Assembly (NCBI RefSeq): GCF_008974265.1
Contig: NZ_BKZW01000004.1
Span: forward strand, 186,001 to 250,000
DNA: 64,000 nucleotides
Reading direction: 5' to 3'
Source: Dictyobacter vulcani
GTDB lineage: Bacteria; Chloroflexota; Ktedonobacteria; Ktedonobacterales; Ktedonobacteraceae
In this document: one piece after another, positions 28,717 to 39,416 of the stretch
Numbering within the stretch: the first letter of the stretch is position 1
Layout: every line of letters begins with the position of its first letter
Program-made: the position numbers and the translations under genes
Notes under the pieces: generated by a model
Told to the model about the DNA's origin: nothing
Databases searched by the model: none
The model's input: only the letters and a program-made list of their open reading frames with translations

Positions 28717-30749
28717 TTAGCTGAGTTGCAATTGCGTGGCGACAAAGGAACTCACCACGATTTTCTGGTTCTCGACCAGCAAGACCGCCGTTTGTCCGCG
28801 CATAATCTCGCCGGTAATCAAGGCATTGGCCAGCGCATTATCGATATAGACCTGAATGGTCCTGCGCAGCGGCCGGGCCCCATATTCGGGATGGAAGCCT
28901 TTGGCCAGCAGGAAGTCCGGGACGTCGTCGCTGATCACCAGCTCAATGTCCAGTTCTTGCAGGCGTGCTCTGACCTGGTTCAGCAGCAGATTCACGATTT
29001 GATAGAGTTCCTGGGATTGTAAGGATTGGAAGAGGATAATTTGGTCGATGCGATTCAAGAACTCTGGACTGAAGTGTTGCTTGAGGGCTTCGGCCACCTG
29101 GGGTGGATAGTTTTCTTCCTGGGTGAGCTCTTTGTTTTTGGCCTGGAAACCCAGGGAGACGCCGCGTTTGAGTACATTGCTGCCGACGTTGCTGGTCATG
29201 ATCAAGATGGTGTTTTTAAAATCGATGGTGCGTCCGTGGCCATCGGTCAGGCGGCCATCATCAAAGATCTGGAGCAGGGCATTGAAGACATTGGGATGAG
29301 CTTTCTCGATCTCGTCAAAGAGTATGATACTATAGGGACGGCGTCGAATCTGCTCGGTGAGCTGGCCGGCCTGCTCATAGCCCACATAGCCAGGTGGACT
29401 CCCGAAGAGGCGTGCGACCGAATGCTGCTCACTATATTCCGACATATCCATCCTGATCAGGCGCTCCTCGGAACCAAAGAGCTCGATTGCCAGCGCTTTG
29501 GCCATCTCGGTCTTGCCAACCCCGGTCTGGCCCAGGAAGAGGAATGAGCCGATGGGACGATTCTGATCCTTTAAGCCGGTATAGGAGCGCCGAATCGCAT
29601 TACTGACCGCCGCGACGGCTTCGTCCTGACCAATCACGTATTTGTGTAGATCGGCTTCCAGGCTGTGTAGGTGGTGGTGCTCATTTTTGAGGATCTGATT
29701 GACGGGAATGTTGGCCCATAAAGCAACGATGCGTGCCACATGCTCAAGCGTAACCGTGGCCTGAATATGTGTTGTTGCCTGCTCAAGCTGGTCCAGATGC
29801 AGCATCGAACATGCTTCATCCATAACATCGATAGCTTTATCGGGCAAGAAGCGATCAGCGATATAGCGATTAGAGAGTTTGACCGCGCCCTGAATGGCCT
29901 CATCGGTGATCGAGACTTTATGGAAGGCTTCATAGTGTGGGCGCAGGGTCTGCAGCATGGCGGTGGCCTCTTCGACCGATGGCTCATCGACCAGGATCGG
30001 CTGGAAACGCCGTTCCAGCGCCGGATCTTTCTCGACATCCTGGCGATATTCTTTCAGGTCGTGGCCCCGATACAGCGCAGCTCGCCACGGGCCAGGGCCG
30101 GCTTCATAATATCGGCGGCACCCAGCGCCCCTCGCCGCGCCGGTGTTGATGACGGTATGGAGCTCATCAATAAAAATAATGATTTCAGGTGAACGTTGCA
30201 CTTCATCAATCAACATCTTTAAGCGTTGCTCAAACTGACCACGGAGCGACGAGCCCGCCAGCAGGCTACCCATCGAGAGCGAGATAATACGTTTATTCTG
30301 CAGCGTCACCGGCACATCCCCTTGCTGGATCCTGTGCGCCAGTCCCTCGACAATCGCCGTCTTACCCACGCCCGGCTCCCCGATCAGGACCGGATTATTT
30401 TTCTGCCGTCGCCCAGGACCGTGATCAGGCGGCGCAAAATATGATCGCGCTGGACCGTGGGATCCAGCTTGCCCTTTGCGGCTTCCAGGGTCAGGTCGCG
30501 GCCATAGTGATCCAGGGTCGGCGTGCTACTGGGTGCCTTCGGCGGCTCAATCTTAGGCATCTGCTCTTTTTCGTGGACTGGACTGGAAGCATTATGTGTA
30601 TCATTAAGTGGAAATGCATCCGCTGTATTGCCCTGGCTAATCAACTCTCTCAGACAAAACGAGCAGAGAAAACTGGATGCTGCCTGTCCATTATTGGCAT
30701 GGTCAATGCGAACCCGTGCTAGATTGATCTGACAACGTTCACATTTCAT
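28717..30749 (-). CDS. ClpE-like AAA+ unfoldase with N-terminal zinc finger (frameshifts)
   Basis: The N-terminus MKCERCQINLARVRIDHANN with FLCSFCLREL is a C4 zinc finger like that of ClpE. After a linker come two AAA+ modules: GEPGVGKTAIVEG with IIIFIDELHT, and GQTGVGKTEMAKA with ILFDEIEKAHP, plus GSPPGYVGYEQAG and a C-terminal ClpB-D2-small domain. The frame breaks near 30,415 (one lost base), and a compensating pair of indels garbles ~25 residues at 30,060-30,140. The start was chosen at the CERC methionine. Coupling to an ABC-2 transporter is unusual for a Clp ATPase. Confidence 0.85.
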
Positions 30750-30917
30750 AGCTTCCAGGCTCCTTTCTTTTTCTGCTTCTCGCACCTACTGTAAATGCAT
30801 CACAATAGGTAAGAAAAAATGTAACGGTCATTTTGATGCAATCATACTCATCCCAGCGTTTGCCCGAGCGTTAATTGCAGCGTTAAAAGCATCTCGTCCG
30901 TAGCGGCAGCCTTCATG

Positions 30918-31333
30918 GGTAATACTTTTTACTTAGCGAGGCGTTGAGAGATGGTTCGACGTGACCAGCAAGCAAGGTGTACGTGGAGAGGGCGCCACAC
31001 GCGGAGGCCGCCCTGCTGCGTTTGCGCAGGCCAGCGTGCAAGAACGACTCGCAGTGCTGTGGCGCCTACAGGGATCGTGTGTGCCGTCGCCTGCTCGCTA
31101 GCAACGTGGTGGGAGAGCGCGTGGATACTCCCCGTACCGGTGCGGAAAGGATCACGAAACAGGATCCGTCGCGGTGTAGGCGCCACAGGCATGCGATGCT
31201 CGTTGAGCCCCTCGCTCCACCATCACGCCGCATGCCGGCCTCCGCGTGTGGCGCCCTCTCCACGGATGATCCGCTGCTTTTTTCCACAACAGCTTTTGCA
31301 ACCACAAAAATGCTTAAACGAAACGTATTGGCC
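30918..31333. mobile_element. R2 MITE-like repeat, intact copy (~415 bp)
   Basis: Outer ends are GGTAATACTTTTTACTTAGC and (inverted) GCCAATACGTTTCGTTTAAG. Inner inverted repeats begin CGTGGAGAGGGCGCCACACG near 30,980 and end near 31,263. Nearly the same sequence occurs at 24,718-25,108, 55,100-55,510 and 59,328-59,650. There is no transposase and no credible gene inside. Confidence 0.8.
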
Positions 31334-31432
31334 TTCATGGGGGCCTTCATCATGTTTGTGTTATACTGAATTGTTTTTATCCGAGGCATAGCAGCGTCTT
31401 CTTATCTGTCTTATTGGTTGAAAGGGAACTCT

Positions 31433-31984
31433 ATGATGCAAGCGGCTATGGCGTCACCGCTGGCTAGCTGGGCAAATTTTTATGTGATCATTGGGTCCGC
31501 TGCGGCGGCGTTGACTGGATTAATGTTCATAGTGGTTACGTTGATCGCAGGCTTGCGCTCACAAAGATCGAGCGGATCACTCGCGGCCTTCGGCACACCC
31601 AACGTGGTGCATTTTTGTGCCGCGCTCTTTATCGCCGCCACGCTCAGTGCCCTTGGCAGGAACTCTGGACTGCTGGCTTTGTCATCGACCTCTGTGGTCT
31701 GGCAGGCGTTGGCTATGCGGTCGTCGTGTTACGGCGAACAATCCGTCAGAATACCTATGAGCCGGTCATGGAAGATTGGCTCTGGCATGTGACCATTCCA
31801 TTTATTTCTTATACCGCACTCATCGTTGCCGGGCTTTTGCTTTCCAGCTATCCGATGCCGTCCCTGTTTTGTATTGGCGCGGTAATGATATTTGCTGCTC
31901 TTCGTCGGTATCCACAACGCCTGGGATACTCTGACCTATGTCGCGATCGAGCATTATCCTCTGGACGAAAAGAGTCAGGACTAA
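31433..31984 (+). CDS. Small multi-pass membrane protein (frameshifted)
   Basis: Read through frames, the protein is ~180 residues: FYVIIGSAAAALTGLMFIVV, VVHFCAALFIAATLSA, LWTAGFVIDLCGLAGVGYAV, MEDWLWHVTIPFISYTALIV, then VGIHNAWDTLTYVAIEH. Four to five membrane helices and the ALTGLMF start resemble a widespread family of uncharacterised bacterial membrane proteins. Frame changes lie near 31,650 and 31,895. The ATG follows AAAGGGAACTCT. Confidence 0.6.
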
Positions 31985-32075
31985 CATAGCCTGGCCCGCG
32001 AAATAATCCAGGATGTTAGTGGCTAACATCCTGGATATGGAACCGTACCGGCCGCGCTTGCGGCTGCAACAGAGA

Positions 32076-32978
32076 TTAGTTGGCGGTAGCGAGGCTTGGC
32101 TGGTGATTGGGTGCGTGCATTAACCAGACGTAGCCGTCTTCGAGATTGGGCTCGACGGGTGTGGCGGACATGTTGGCCGGTGGCGTGCCGACAATTCTGT
32201 ACTGCATGTTCGCGCCCATGTTCATGCTTGAGACGATCACGAAGCCCTGGTTGTCCTGTTGCAATGGACCACTGGTGGTGATGTGCCAGACTTTGTTCTG
32301 GGTTTCTTTGATCAGGCCATTGAGTGTGCCTTTGAAGATGACCTGGCCGCTGCGCATCATGGCGATATTCTGGCAGGTCTGGGCGATGTCTTCGACGATA
32401 TGGGTCGAGAGCAATACGACACGGTTGCCTCCAAGGCTGGAGAGCAGGTTACGGAAGCGGATGCGCTCCTCTGGATCCAGGCCAGCGGTGGGCTCGTCGA
32501 CGATCAGGAACTTGGGATCGTTTAAGAGTGCCTGGGCGATGCCGGCGCGGCGTTTCATACCACCCGAGTAGGTTTTGAGTTTGCGGTTGGCGACCTGTTT
32601 CAGCGCGACCAGCTCCAGGAGCTCCTCTACGCGCTGATGGCGAGCTTTTTTGTCGCTCAGGCCTTTCAGGATACCGATGTAATCCAGGAACTCACGGGCA
32701 CTCAGGTCCGGGTAGACTCCCAGGTCCTGTGGTAGATAGCCGAGCAAGCGTTTGATCTCGGTACGGCCCTGTGGGGTCATGCCGTTGTGTTCGCCCACAT
32801 AGAGCTCGCCAGAGGTGCCATGCAGGATACCGGCCAGGATACGCATCAGGGTGGTCTTACCGGCACCATTGGGTCCAAGCAGACCAAACATACCATTAGG
32901 GATATCCAGGGTCAGGCCGTTCAAGGCGTGGACATTACCGCGATAGACTTTTTCTAGATCTTTGATATGAATCTCCAC
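32076..32978 (-). CDS. ABC transporter ATP-binding protein (NRPS-linked ABC-2 exporter)
   Basis: 300 residues from a GTG start at 32978, chosen because AAGGAGAAACAGAGA stands before it. Walker A GPNGAGKTT, signature YSGGMKRRAGIAQAL, Walker B FLIVDEPTAGLD and switch LLSTHIVED are intact. The C-terminal part is a typical ABC-2 extension. It is the last gene of the minus-strand run after two permeases and shares direction with the NRPS genes. It is likely to energise export of, or resistance to, the peptide product. Confidence 0.92.
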   Translation of the reverse strand: MEIHIKDLEKVYRGNVHALNGLTLDIPNGMFGLLGPNGAGKTTLMRILAGILHGTSGELYVGEHNGMTPQGRTEIKRLLGYLPQDLGVYPDLSAREFLDYIGILKGLSDKKARHQRVEELLELVALKQVANRKLKTYSGGMKRRAGIAQALLNDPKFLIVDEPTAGLDPEERIRFRNLLSSLGGNRVVLLSTHIVEDIAQTCQNIAMMRSGQVIFKGTLNGLIKETQNKVWHITTSGPLQQDNQGFVIVSSMNMGANMQYRIVGTPPANMSATPVEPNLEDGYVWLMHAPNHQPSLATAN

Positions 32979-33084
32979 TCTCTGTTTCTCCTTCTGTTCT
33001 ATCTTTTGCTGATGGCTGAATGTGTACTGTAAAAAGTGTGGCGTGTTTCGCACACCTGTCGTAAAAAGCAAGCGCGGATCTGTC

Positions 33085-33868
33085 TTACATTTTGGCCTGG
33101 CGCCATTGTTGTAATTTGCTGACCACCAGAATGACCAGCAGTGCCAGCGCGATCAGGAGCAGCATACTTTCAATGCCCTGGAAGGCGTTGGATTTGGCGA
33201 CCGGGAAGATGCTGGTGCCGAAGAAGCCCAGGCTCATGTAGCCGCCGGCTGGTGTCAGGATGGTTGTACTGATGGTTGGAATGCCTTTGGGCTGATAGAG
33301 ATTGCCCCAGAACCAGTAGCCGACAAAGCCGATCTGGTAGAGTGGACCCCAGATAAAGGCGGGCACGCTCACCGAGAAGGCTCCCACAAAGATGAGTCCT
33401 GGAATAACGACGGTGGCAAAGGTGGCCAGGGCCATGGGGATTGCCACGGCGTTACCGGTCAGCGCGACGATGACGCCGATGCCAACACGAAGAGTAAGAG
33501 AATCGGGAGCGCGGTCGCGATGGTCGCGCCCAGGAATTTCCCATAGAGTCGGGCTGTATGTGAGCTGGGCGTGGAGGTAAATATCTCATCGACGCGTGTA
33601 CGTTTGTCTCTTTGCAGACGATCGGCCAGCAGGATACCGAAGGCGACCGGCAAAATATAATTCAGCAGGTCGGTCCAGTAGACCACCACGCGCAGGATCG
33701 GGAATTGTTTGAGATGACCAGCACATTGTTGAATTCTGGCACCCGGGTCATGATACCCAGCATGAAGAGCTCAACCAGGATCATGGCAATCCAGACGGTC
33801 GGACGTTTAAACTGCATTTTGAACTCGTAGGCGCAGGCGCCTCGGAGTACACTCAGTGTGTCAGCCAT
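33085..33868 (-). CDS. ABC-2 type permease subunit (two frameshifts)
   Basis: Three frames join: MADTLSVLRGACAYEFKMQF with a first helix VWIAMILVELFMLGIMTR; VYWTDLLNYILPVAFGILLA with the cytosolic block DRLQRDKRTRVDEIFTSTP; then a helix-rich end through LLLIALALLVILVVSKLQQW. Breaks near 33,700 and 33,480 each fit one lost base; repaired, it is ~261 residues. Its ATG overlaps the stop of the preceding permease (TAATG), so the two are translationally coupled. Confidence 0.8.
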
Positions 33869-34578
33869 TATTCTTCACTCGCACCTTTCAATAATCCTTC
33901 TGTATTGTGGAGAAGCCACCAGCCTACCGGGAGGAGTACCAGACCGGTCAACAGTACTTCCAGGCGATTGGTTGTCCAGAAGTTAATTTGTGGCGCTACA
34001 ATGGTTGGGAACAGGAACAGTGGCTGCAACCAGCTGGTGGTTTCGACCAGGTGAGCCATGAACAGGACCTGTACGATCCAGATTGCTCCCAGGATGGCAC
34101 TACTGGCCGAGCGGTTCCTGGTTAAGAGTGATGCGACCAGGGCGACGGCGACGAACCAGATGGTGGTGGCAATCCAGGAATACTGCAAGCCCAGGAACTG
34201 GAATACGGGGCTGCTCTTTTTCAGTTGATCGGGCAAAAATGTCAGATGCAGAACGCTTGGGATGATCGCAACCAGCAGGCCAATGGCGATCGACCAGAGG
34301 ACAATCACGGCCAGGCGGAAGATTGACGTATTATGATATTTCCGTGGCATGGTCAACTGGATCTCCAGGGCTGGATCCTGGGTGGCCGATGTTGCTACGA
34401 TCACGCCTGTGATAATGGGTAGAAACATTTCAAATCCTGATGAAATGAAACGTTCCATTTTTACTCCCATGAAGTGTAGCAAAAAGGCAAAGGCGATAAA
34501 GCCCGCCGCGAGCGCGATGGGGACCCAGATGATCCGTTTCCCCATGACGCGCAGCTCATATGATACGCGAGTAAACAA
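33868..34578 (-). CDS. ABC-2 type permease subunit
   Basis: 236 residues, six predicted helices: IIWVPIALAAGFIAFAFLL, FEMFLPIITGVIVATSATQD, LAVIVLWSIAIGLLVAIIP, YSWIATTIWFVAVALVASLL, SASSAILGAIWIVQVLFMA and LEVLLTGLVLLPVGWWLL. The motif EIQLTMPRKYHN after helix 2 matches ABC-2 permeases. It is complete, unlike most neighbours. It probably pairs with the next permease and the ATPase at 32,076-32,978. Confidence 0.85.
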   Translation of the reverse strand: MFTRVSYELRVMGKRIIWVPIALAAGFIAFAFLLHFMGVKMERFISSGFEMFLPIITGVIVATSATQDPALEIQLTMPRKYHNTSIFRLAVIVLWSIAIGLLVAIIPSVLHLTFLPDQLKKSSPVFQFLGLQYSWIATTIWFVAVALVASLLTRNRSASSAILGAIWIVQVLFMAHLVETTSWLQPLFLFPTIVAPQINFWTTNRLEVLLTGLVLLPVGWWLLHNTEGLLKGASEE

Positions 34579-34594
34579 TGTTGTTTCCTCCAGA

Positions 34595-34918
34595 CTAAGA
34601 TGCTAATGATGACAAAGATGTGGTGTCGTATATCAGGTTCGCGTGTGTTGAGAGCCAGGTATTGGTGACGTTCAAGGCCAGCGTACAGAGCCATTGGTCA
34701 ACGTTGATGCGCTTCAATTGGATGGCTGAGCATTGACCAAGCATGTTGTAGGCGCGGCTAAAAATCTCATTCAAAATCTCTTCGGTGGCCTGCGTGTTAC
34801 CAATCAGGCAATACACAACATTCTGGAAGCGTGGACGGTACACGTGCTCAATTTCAACGAAGGTTTTCTCAAAATCGTTGGTTAATTGCATGATATCTAC
34901 AGTCTTGATTGGATTCAT
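34595..34918 (-). CDS. Sigma-region-2-like protein without region 4
   Basis: 107 residues. FVEIEHVYRPRFQNVVYCLI, ATEEILNEIFSRAYNMLGQ and INVDQWLCTLALNVTNTWLS follow the order of sigma-70 region 2.1-2.4 in ECF factors, including the E-E-I-x-x-E-x-F-x-R-A-Y helix and the W-L-x-T-x-A-x-N segment. The frame then stops after ~20 more residues, with no helix-turn-helix region 4. The ATG follows AAGGAG. It lies between the dioxygenase and the permeases of the NRPS operon and may regulate it, or be a decayed sigma factor. Confidence 0.6.
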   Translation of the reverse strand: MNPIKTVDIMQLTNDFEKTFVEIEHVYRPRFQNVVYCLIGNTQATEEILNEIFSRAYNMLGQCSAIQLKRINVDQWLCTLALNVTNTWLSTHANLIYDTTSLSSLAS

Positions 34919-35151
34919 TGCAAGGTTCTCCTTTACTTGATGGAGAGCGAGACAAAGGCATTATCTCAGCATATCTGCAATAAAATCAGTACTGTGAGTG
35001 TACCGTTCCACCTTTATTAATATACATAAGAATGTTTAATCACACATTCTTTGTCACGTTCTCAGTGTAACGGTATTTAATGCCTCTGTCATGCTGTCTA
35101 TTGCGTACTTTTACTACCTGCAAGAAGTAATAAGCTTTACTGGCATTTTTA

Positions 35152-36206
35152 TTATATTGTGGGCATTTCGTCCTGCGAGACGATTTCAGCCATGGCGACC
35201 ATGATTTTGCGGGTGCCCTCAAAGGGATCGCGTGAATGCGAGACCATCATGTTATCGAGCATGATGACATCTGTTGCCTGCCACTGGAAGCGTACGGCTA
35301 AGCGATCAAACAATGTATTGATCTCGTCCATGACGGAACTTTCAATAGGGCTGCCATCGCCGTAGTAGACGTTGCGGGGCAGGTCCTTTTCGTCGAACAT
35401 GGCCAGCATCGAGTCGCGTGTGGAGGCATCCAGACAGGAAATGTGGTGCAGCTGGACCTGGTTGAAGAAGAGCATCTCGCCGGTGTGTGGATGGCGTGAG
35501 ACGGCGTTACACAGCTGGCGTGTCGAGAGCTGGTCGTTCTCTTTCCACTCATATTCAATGCCGGCACGCTTACAATAAGCTTCGACCGCCGCCCGATTCG
35601 AGGTCTGGAAGAACTGCTGCCAGCTCACATCGAGTCCAGTCACAAAGTTGCGCACATACAGCAACTTCTTCTCGCTCATCTTTTTAATGATCGCCGGATC
35701 CAGCTCGTTATAGATCTTGCGGCAATCGATGATCGGGGTCGCGCCACCTTTTTCCGCCGGCTTGACGCAATAGAAAAAGATCTTCATCGGCCAGCGATGC
35801 ATATGTGAGCTCTCGTTATGGAAGAGGATCGATTTGTCGGCGGGATATGGTGTTGAGCCATAGACCTTACTGCCGGGATCCTCACGTGGCAGGTCGCCAT
35901 ACTCATCAAACAGCTCGGTCCCGATGGCCTTGGCGAAATTTTCAAATTTGGCCGGGCTATCGATATGGAAATTGCGGAACAGGATACCGCCATGTTTGGC
36001 CAGCTGCTCACGAATATAGCCCAGGTTATTGCTGGCCCAGTTCGCCAGATTCACCCCTCCATCGCAGGCTGAATGATCAGCGGCAGCGTATTGTCCGGGC
36101 TAAAATAGCTCTCATTGGTCAGACGCATTGCCGACAAATCAAGCTCTTCACGTTTGCGCTGAATACCTTTTTTCAAGCTTGCTTTTGGTCCCATTGTAGA
36201 TGCCAT
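35152..36206 (-). CDS. TauD/TfdA (SyrP-like) Fe(II)/2-oxoglutarate dioxygenase (frameshifted)
   Basis: ~351 residues once the N-terminus (GPKASLKKGIQRKREELDL, then LPLIIQPAMEG) is joined to VNLANWASNNLGYIREQLAK across a missing G near 36,055. The iron ligands are visible: HNESSH gives H-x-E/D, and the distal His is in NMMVSHSRDPFEG. The 2-oxoglutarate-binding Arg is in GTRKIMVAMAE. This subgroup includes SyrP-like enzymes that hydroxylate carrier-bound amino acids in NRPS pathways, and the gene lies directly after the NRPS genes. It probably beta-hydroxylates a residue of the product. Confidence 0.87.
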
Positions 36207-36278
36207 GGTTGTATACCCTTTCATCATGAATCGCAAAATGTAACAGAAAAAAACAATATATCGAAGCCACGGACCAAT

Positions 36279-39200
36279 TTAATTGGTGGGCACGGAAATT
36301 TCTTCGCGGCGGGCGATTTTTAATTTGCTGCGTAAGGATTTATTCTGGGATTGTTTCTGGTTTAATTTGCTGGCCTTTTCCTGCTCGGTCTGGTATTCGA
36401 GGGCCTCGATCTGGGCCTGTGGGTTGGCGACGATGCTGTGGAGCAGGACTTCAAAGCGCTGCATCAGGTTGGTGATCGTTTCGGGATTGAAGAGCGCGGT
36501 ACTGTAGTTGACCGATCCCTGCAAGCCTTGCTCGGTTTCAAACAGGAAGATCACGAAGTCGAATTTGGCTGTGACCAGGTTGCCCTGGAAGGGACTCAGC
36601 GTGATGCCGGTGGCCTGATCATAGACGAGCGGGATGTTCTGCATCACAAAGAGTCCACGGATCAGCGGTGTGTAGTTCTGGTTACGCTCCAGGTGCAGCG
36701 CATCAACCAGTTTCTCGAAGGGCAGGTCCTGGTGTGCATAGGCATCCAGTACCATCTGTCGTACCCGTTTGAGGACTTCCTGGAAGCCGGGTTTGCCGCC
36801 AAGGTTGGTGCGCATGGCCAGCAGGTTGACGAAGAAGCCGATCATCAGCTCGGTTTCGCTGAGCGTGCGGTTGGCGATATCTGTACCCAGCACGATATCT
36901 TCCTGGTTGGTCATGCGATAGAGCAGGATATTGAAGGCCGCAAGCAGGGTCATAAACAGGGTCACGCCCTCTTGCTGACTCAGGGCCTGCAACTGCTGGC
37001 TGAGCTCGTCCGGAAAAGCGAAGGGCTGCGCGGCCCCGACAAAGTCGGCAATGGCGGGCCGTGGCCGATCGGTGACCAGCTCCAGGGCCTTTGCACCACG
37101 GAGCTGTTCCTGCCAGTACTTGACCAGGCGTTCCTGCTCCTTGCCCTGTAGCCATGAGCGCTGCCAGAGCGCGAAGTCAGCATACTGGGCCGGTAGTTCC
37201 GCTAATGGCGAGGGTTTCTCATTGCTATACGCTTCATAGAGCGTCAGCAGTTCGCGTAAGAAGATGCCGGCCGACCAGGCATCGAAGGCGATATGGTGCA
37301 CATTGGTTAACAGTACATACTCATCCTCCTCTAGCTGTAGTAGTACGGTACGGATCAATGGACTCTGTTCCAGGTTGAAGAGATGTTGTCCTTCCTGGGT
37401 GGCGAATTCCAGTGCCTTTTGTTCGCGCTGATCTTGCGGGAATGTGCGCAGGTCAATGTAGGGCAGCGCCTGTGGCTCGGCCGGCATGACCAGCTGGATG
37501 GGTTGTCCATCGACTTCGCGATAGATGGTGCGCAGGACCTCGTGACGACGGACGATTTCGTCGAGTGCGCGCTGCAGGATCGCTCGATCCAGCTTGCCGT
37601 GCATACGGGCAAAGACCGGACTGTTATACGACGAGCTCTCCGGAGCCAGGACCTGGGCAAACCAGAGGCGCTGCTGGGCAAACGAGAGTTGCATTGGTCC
37701 GGTATGGGCTATGGTCCGTAAGGCCGGCTTTAGCTCTTCTGGCTGGCAGTTTGTATTCTGCTGAAGCTTGCCGATGTATTGGGCTAACGCGCTGATGGTC
37801 GGGGCTTCAAACAGGGCACGCAGTGGCACCTCGATCTGGACAACCTGGCGAATACGGGCCACGACCTGCGTTGCCAGCAGTGAGTGTCCCCCCAGCTTGA
37901 AGAAATTGTCCTGGATGCTCAGGTCGCTTTTTCCCAAGCACCTCCTGCCAGATGGCGAGCAAGCGGGCTTCAAGTGGTGCGCGCTCCTCCGTGGCCAGCA
38001 CCTCTGCCTCACGCTGCTGCTGCTGCGCGAGCGCCGGCCGGATCTGCGGGATCTCCTGGACTGGAATCCGCTGCTGCAGTGCTGTGATACTTCTCTGGCT
38101 GTCCTGAGCAATGGCGTTCAGGATCTGGGCGAAGTGGCTCTGGATCGTGCGCACCGTCAGCTCATCGAGGCGCTGCTTCTCAAAGACGCAGCGAAGCTCG
38201 ACCTCTTTGCCAGGTATGACCAGCAGGGTCAGCGGAAACCTGGTCTGAGCACCAATCGAGCGGATATTGTTGACGGCCAGTAGCTGCTCATCTTTTTGTA
38301 GAATCGAGTTATCGACCGGATAGTTCTCCACGACCAGCAGGCTCTCATAGAGTGGCATGCCGCCCTGGATCTCGCTCCATTGATGGACTTTGCCGCCAGA
38401 GATATATTCAAACTGGCGTAGCTCAAGGTTGTAGGCCTGTAGCTGTTGGAGCCAGGACCAGAGTGGCTGCTCGGCCTCCAGGGCGACCCGTACTGGCAAG
38501 GTGTTGATACAGAGTCCGACCATCTGCTCGATCCCGATCAGTTCCGGCGGGCGTCCGGAGACGGTGATGCCGAAGAGGACATCGGACTGCTGGCTATAGC
38601 GGCTCAACACCAGTGCCCAGACGCCCTGGAACAGTGTATTGAGCGTCAGGCGCTGCTGACGGACCAGGTTTTGCAGGTGCTCGCTGACTTCCGCGCTCAG
38701 CATGGTTGCCGTGGTGCCAAAGCCCTCTATGGCCACTTCCGCGCTATGATCCTGCGCGACCGTGCCCAGCGGGGTTGGCTGATGGATCCCCTGCAAGCTT
38801 TTGCGCCAGAACTGCTCGGCCTTGCTCTCATCCTGCTGCTTGAGCCAGGTAATGTAGTCCCGATACGGACGGTGCGCCACCGGCTGGTAGCTCTGTCCTG
38901 TGCTCAGGGCCTCATAGCAGAGCAAGAAATCCTTCTGGACCAGCGAGCAGCACCAACCGTCCATCAGGATATGGTGATGGGTCCAGACGAACTCATGGGT
39001 GCTGGGACCAGTCTGGAAGAGGGCCAGGCGCATCAAGGGTGGCCGGGCCAGCTTAAAGCCGTTGGCCCGATCCTGCTGGAGGAAGGTTTCCAGCTTGCTG
39101 GCCTGTTCCTCTGGTGAACTGGCGCGCCAATCCTCATACTGCAGTGGCACCTCGACCTGGCGCATCACGACCTGGACCGGCTCGTTCTGGGAACCCCAGA

Positions 39201-39402
39201 CAAAGGCCGTGCGCAGGATAGCGTAGTGCCGGGTCACGAGTTGCCAGGCCTGGACGAAGAGCTCTGGCTTGAGATCTCCCTCCAGGGTGCAGACAAACTG
39301 TTCGATATGCAGGCCCGAACCAGCATTCTGGGCTGTTTCATAAAACATCCCCTGCTGTGCTGGTGAGAGCATATACATAGACTCAACAAGCTTCTTGTTC
39401 AT
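36279..39402 (-). CDS. NRPS protein C-T-C, no adenylation or thioesterase domain (frameshifted)
   Basis: Domain order along the minus strand: condensation domain (MLSPAQQGMFYETAQ, HHILMDGW) at ~39,370-38,090; carrier domain (LEARLLAIWQEVLG, then IQDNFFKLGGHSLLATQ) at ~38,000-37,780; second condensation domain (LSFAQQRLWFAQVLAP, HHIAFDAWS) at ~37,700-36,400. The frame breaks near 37,935 at five As where four would restore LGKSDLSIQDNFF. The carrier must be charged in trans because no A domain is present. The last C domain has Ala for the Gly of HHxxxDG. With no thioesterase, release may use this C domain. The start lies 14 nt after the stop of the large NRPS. Confidence 0.85.
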
Positions 39403-39416
39403 ACTGTTGTATTCTC

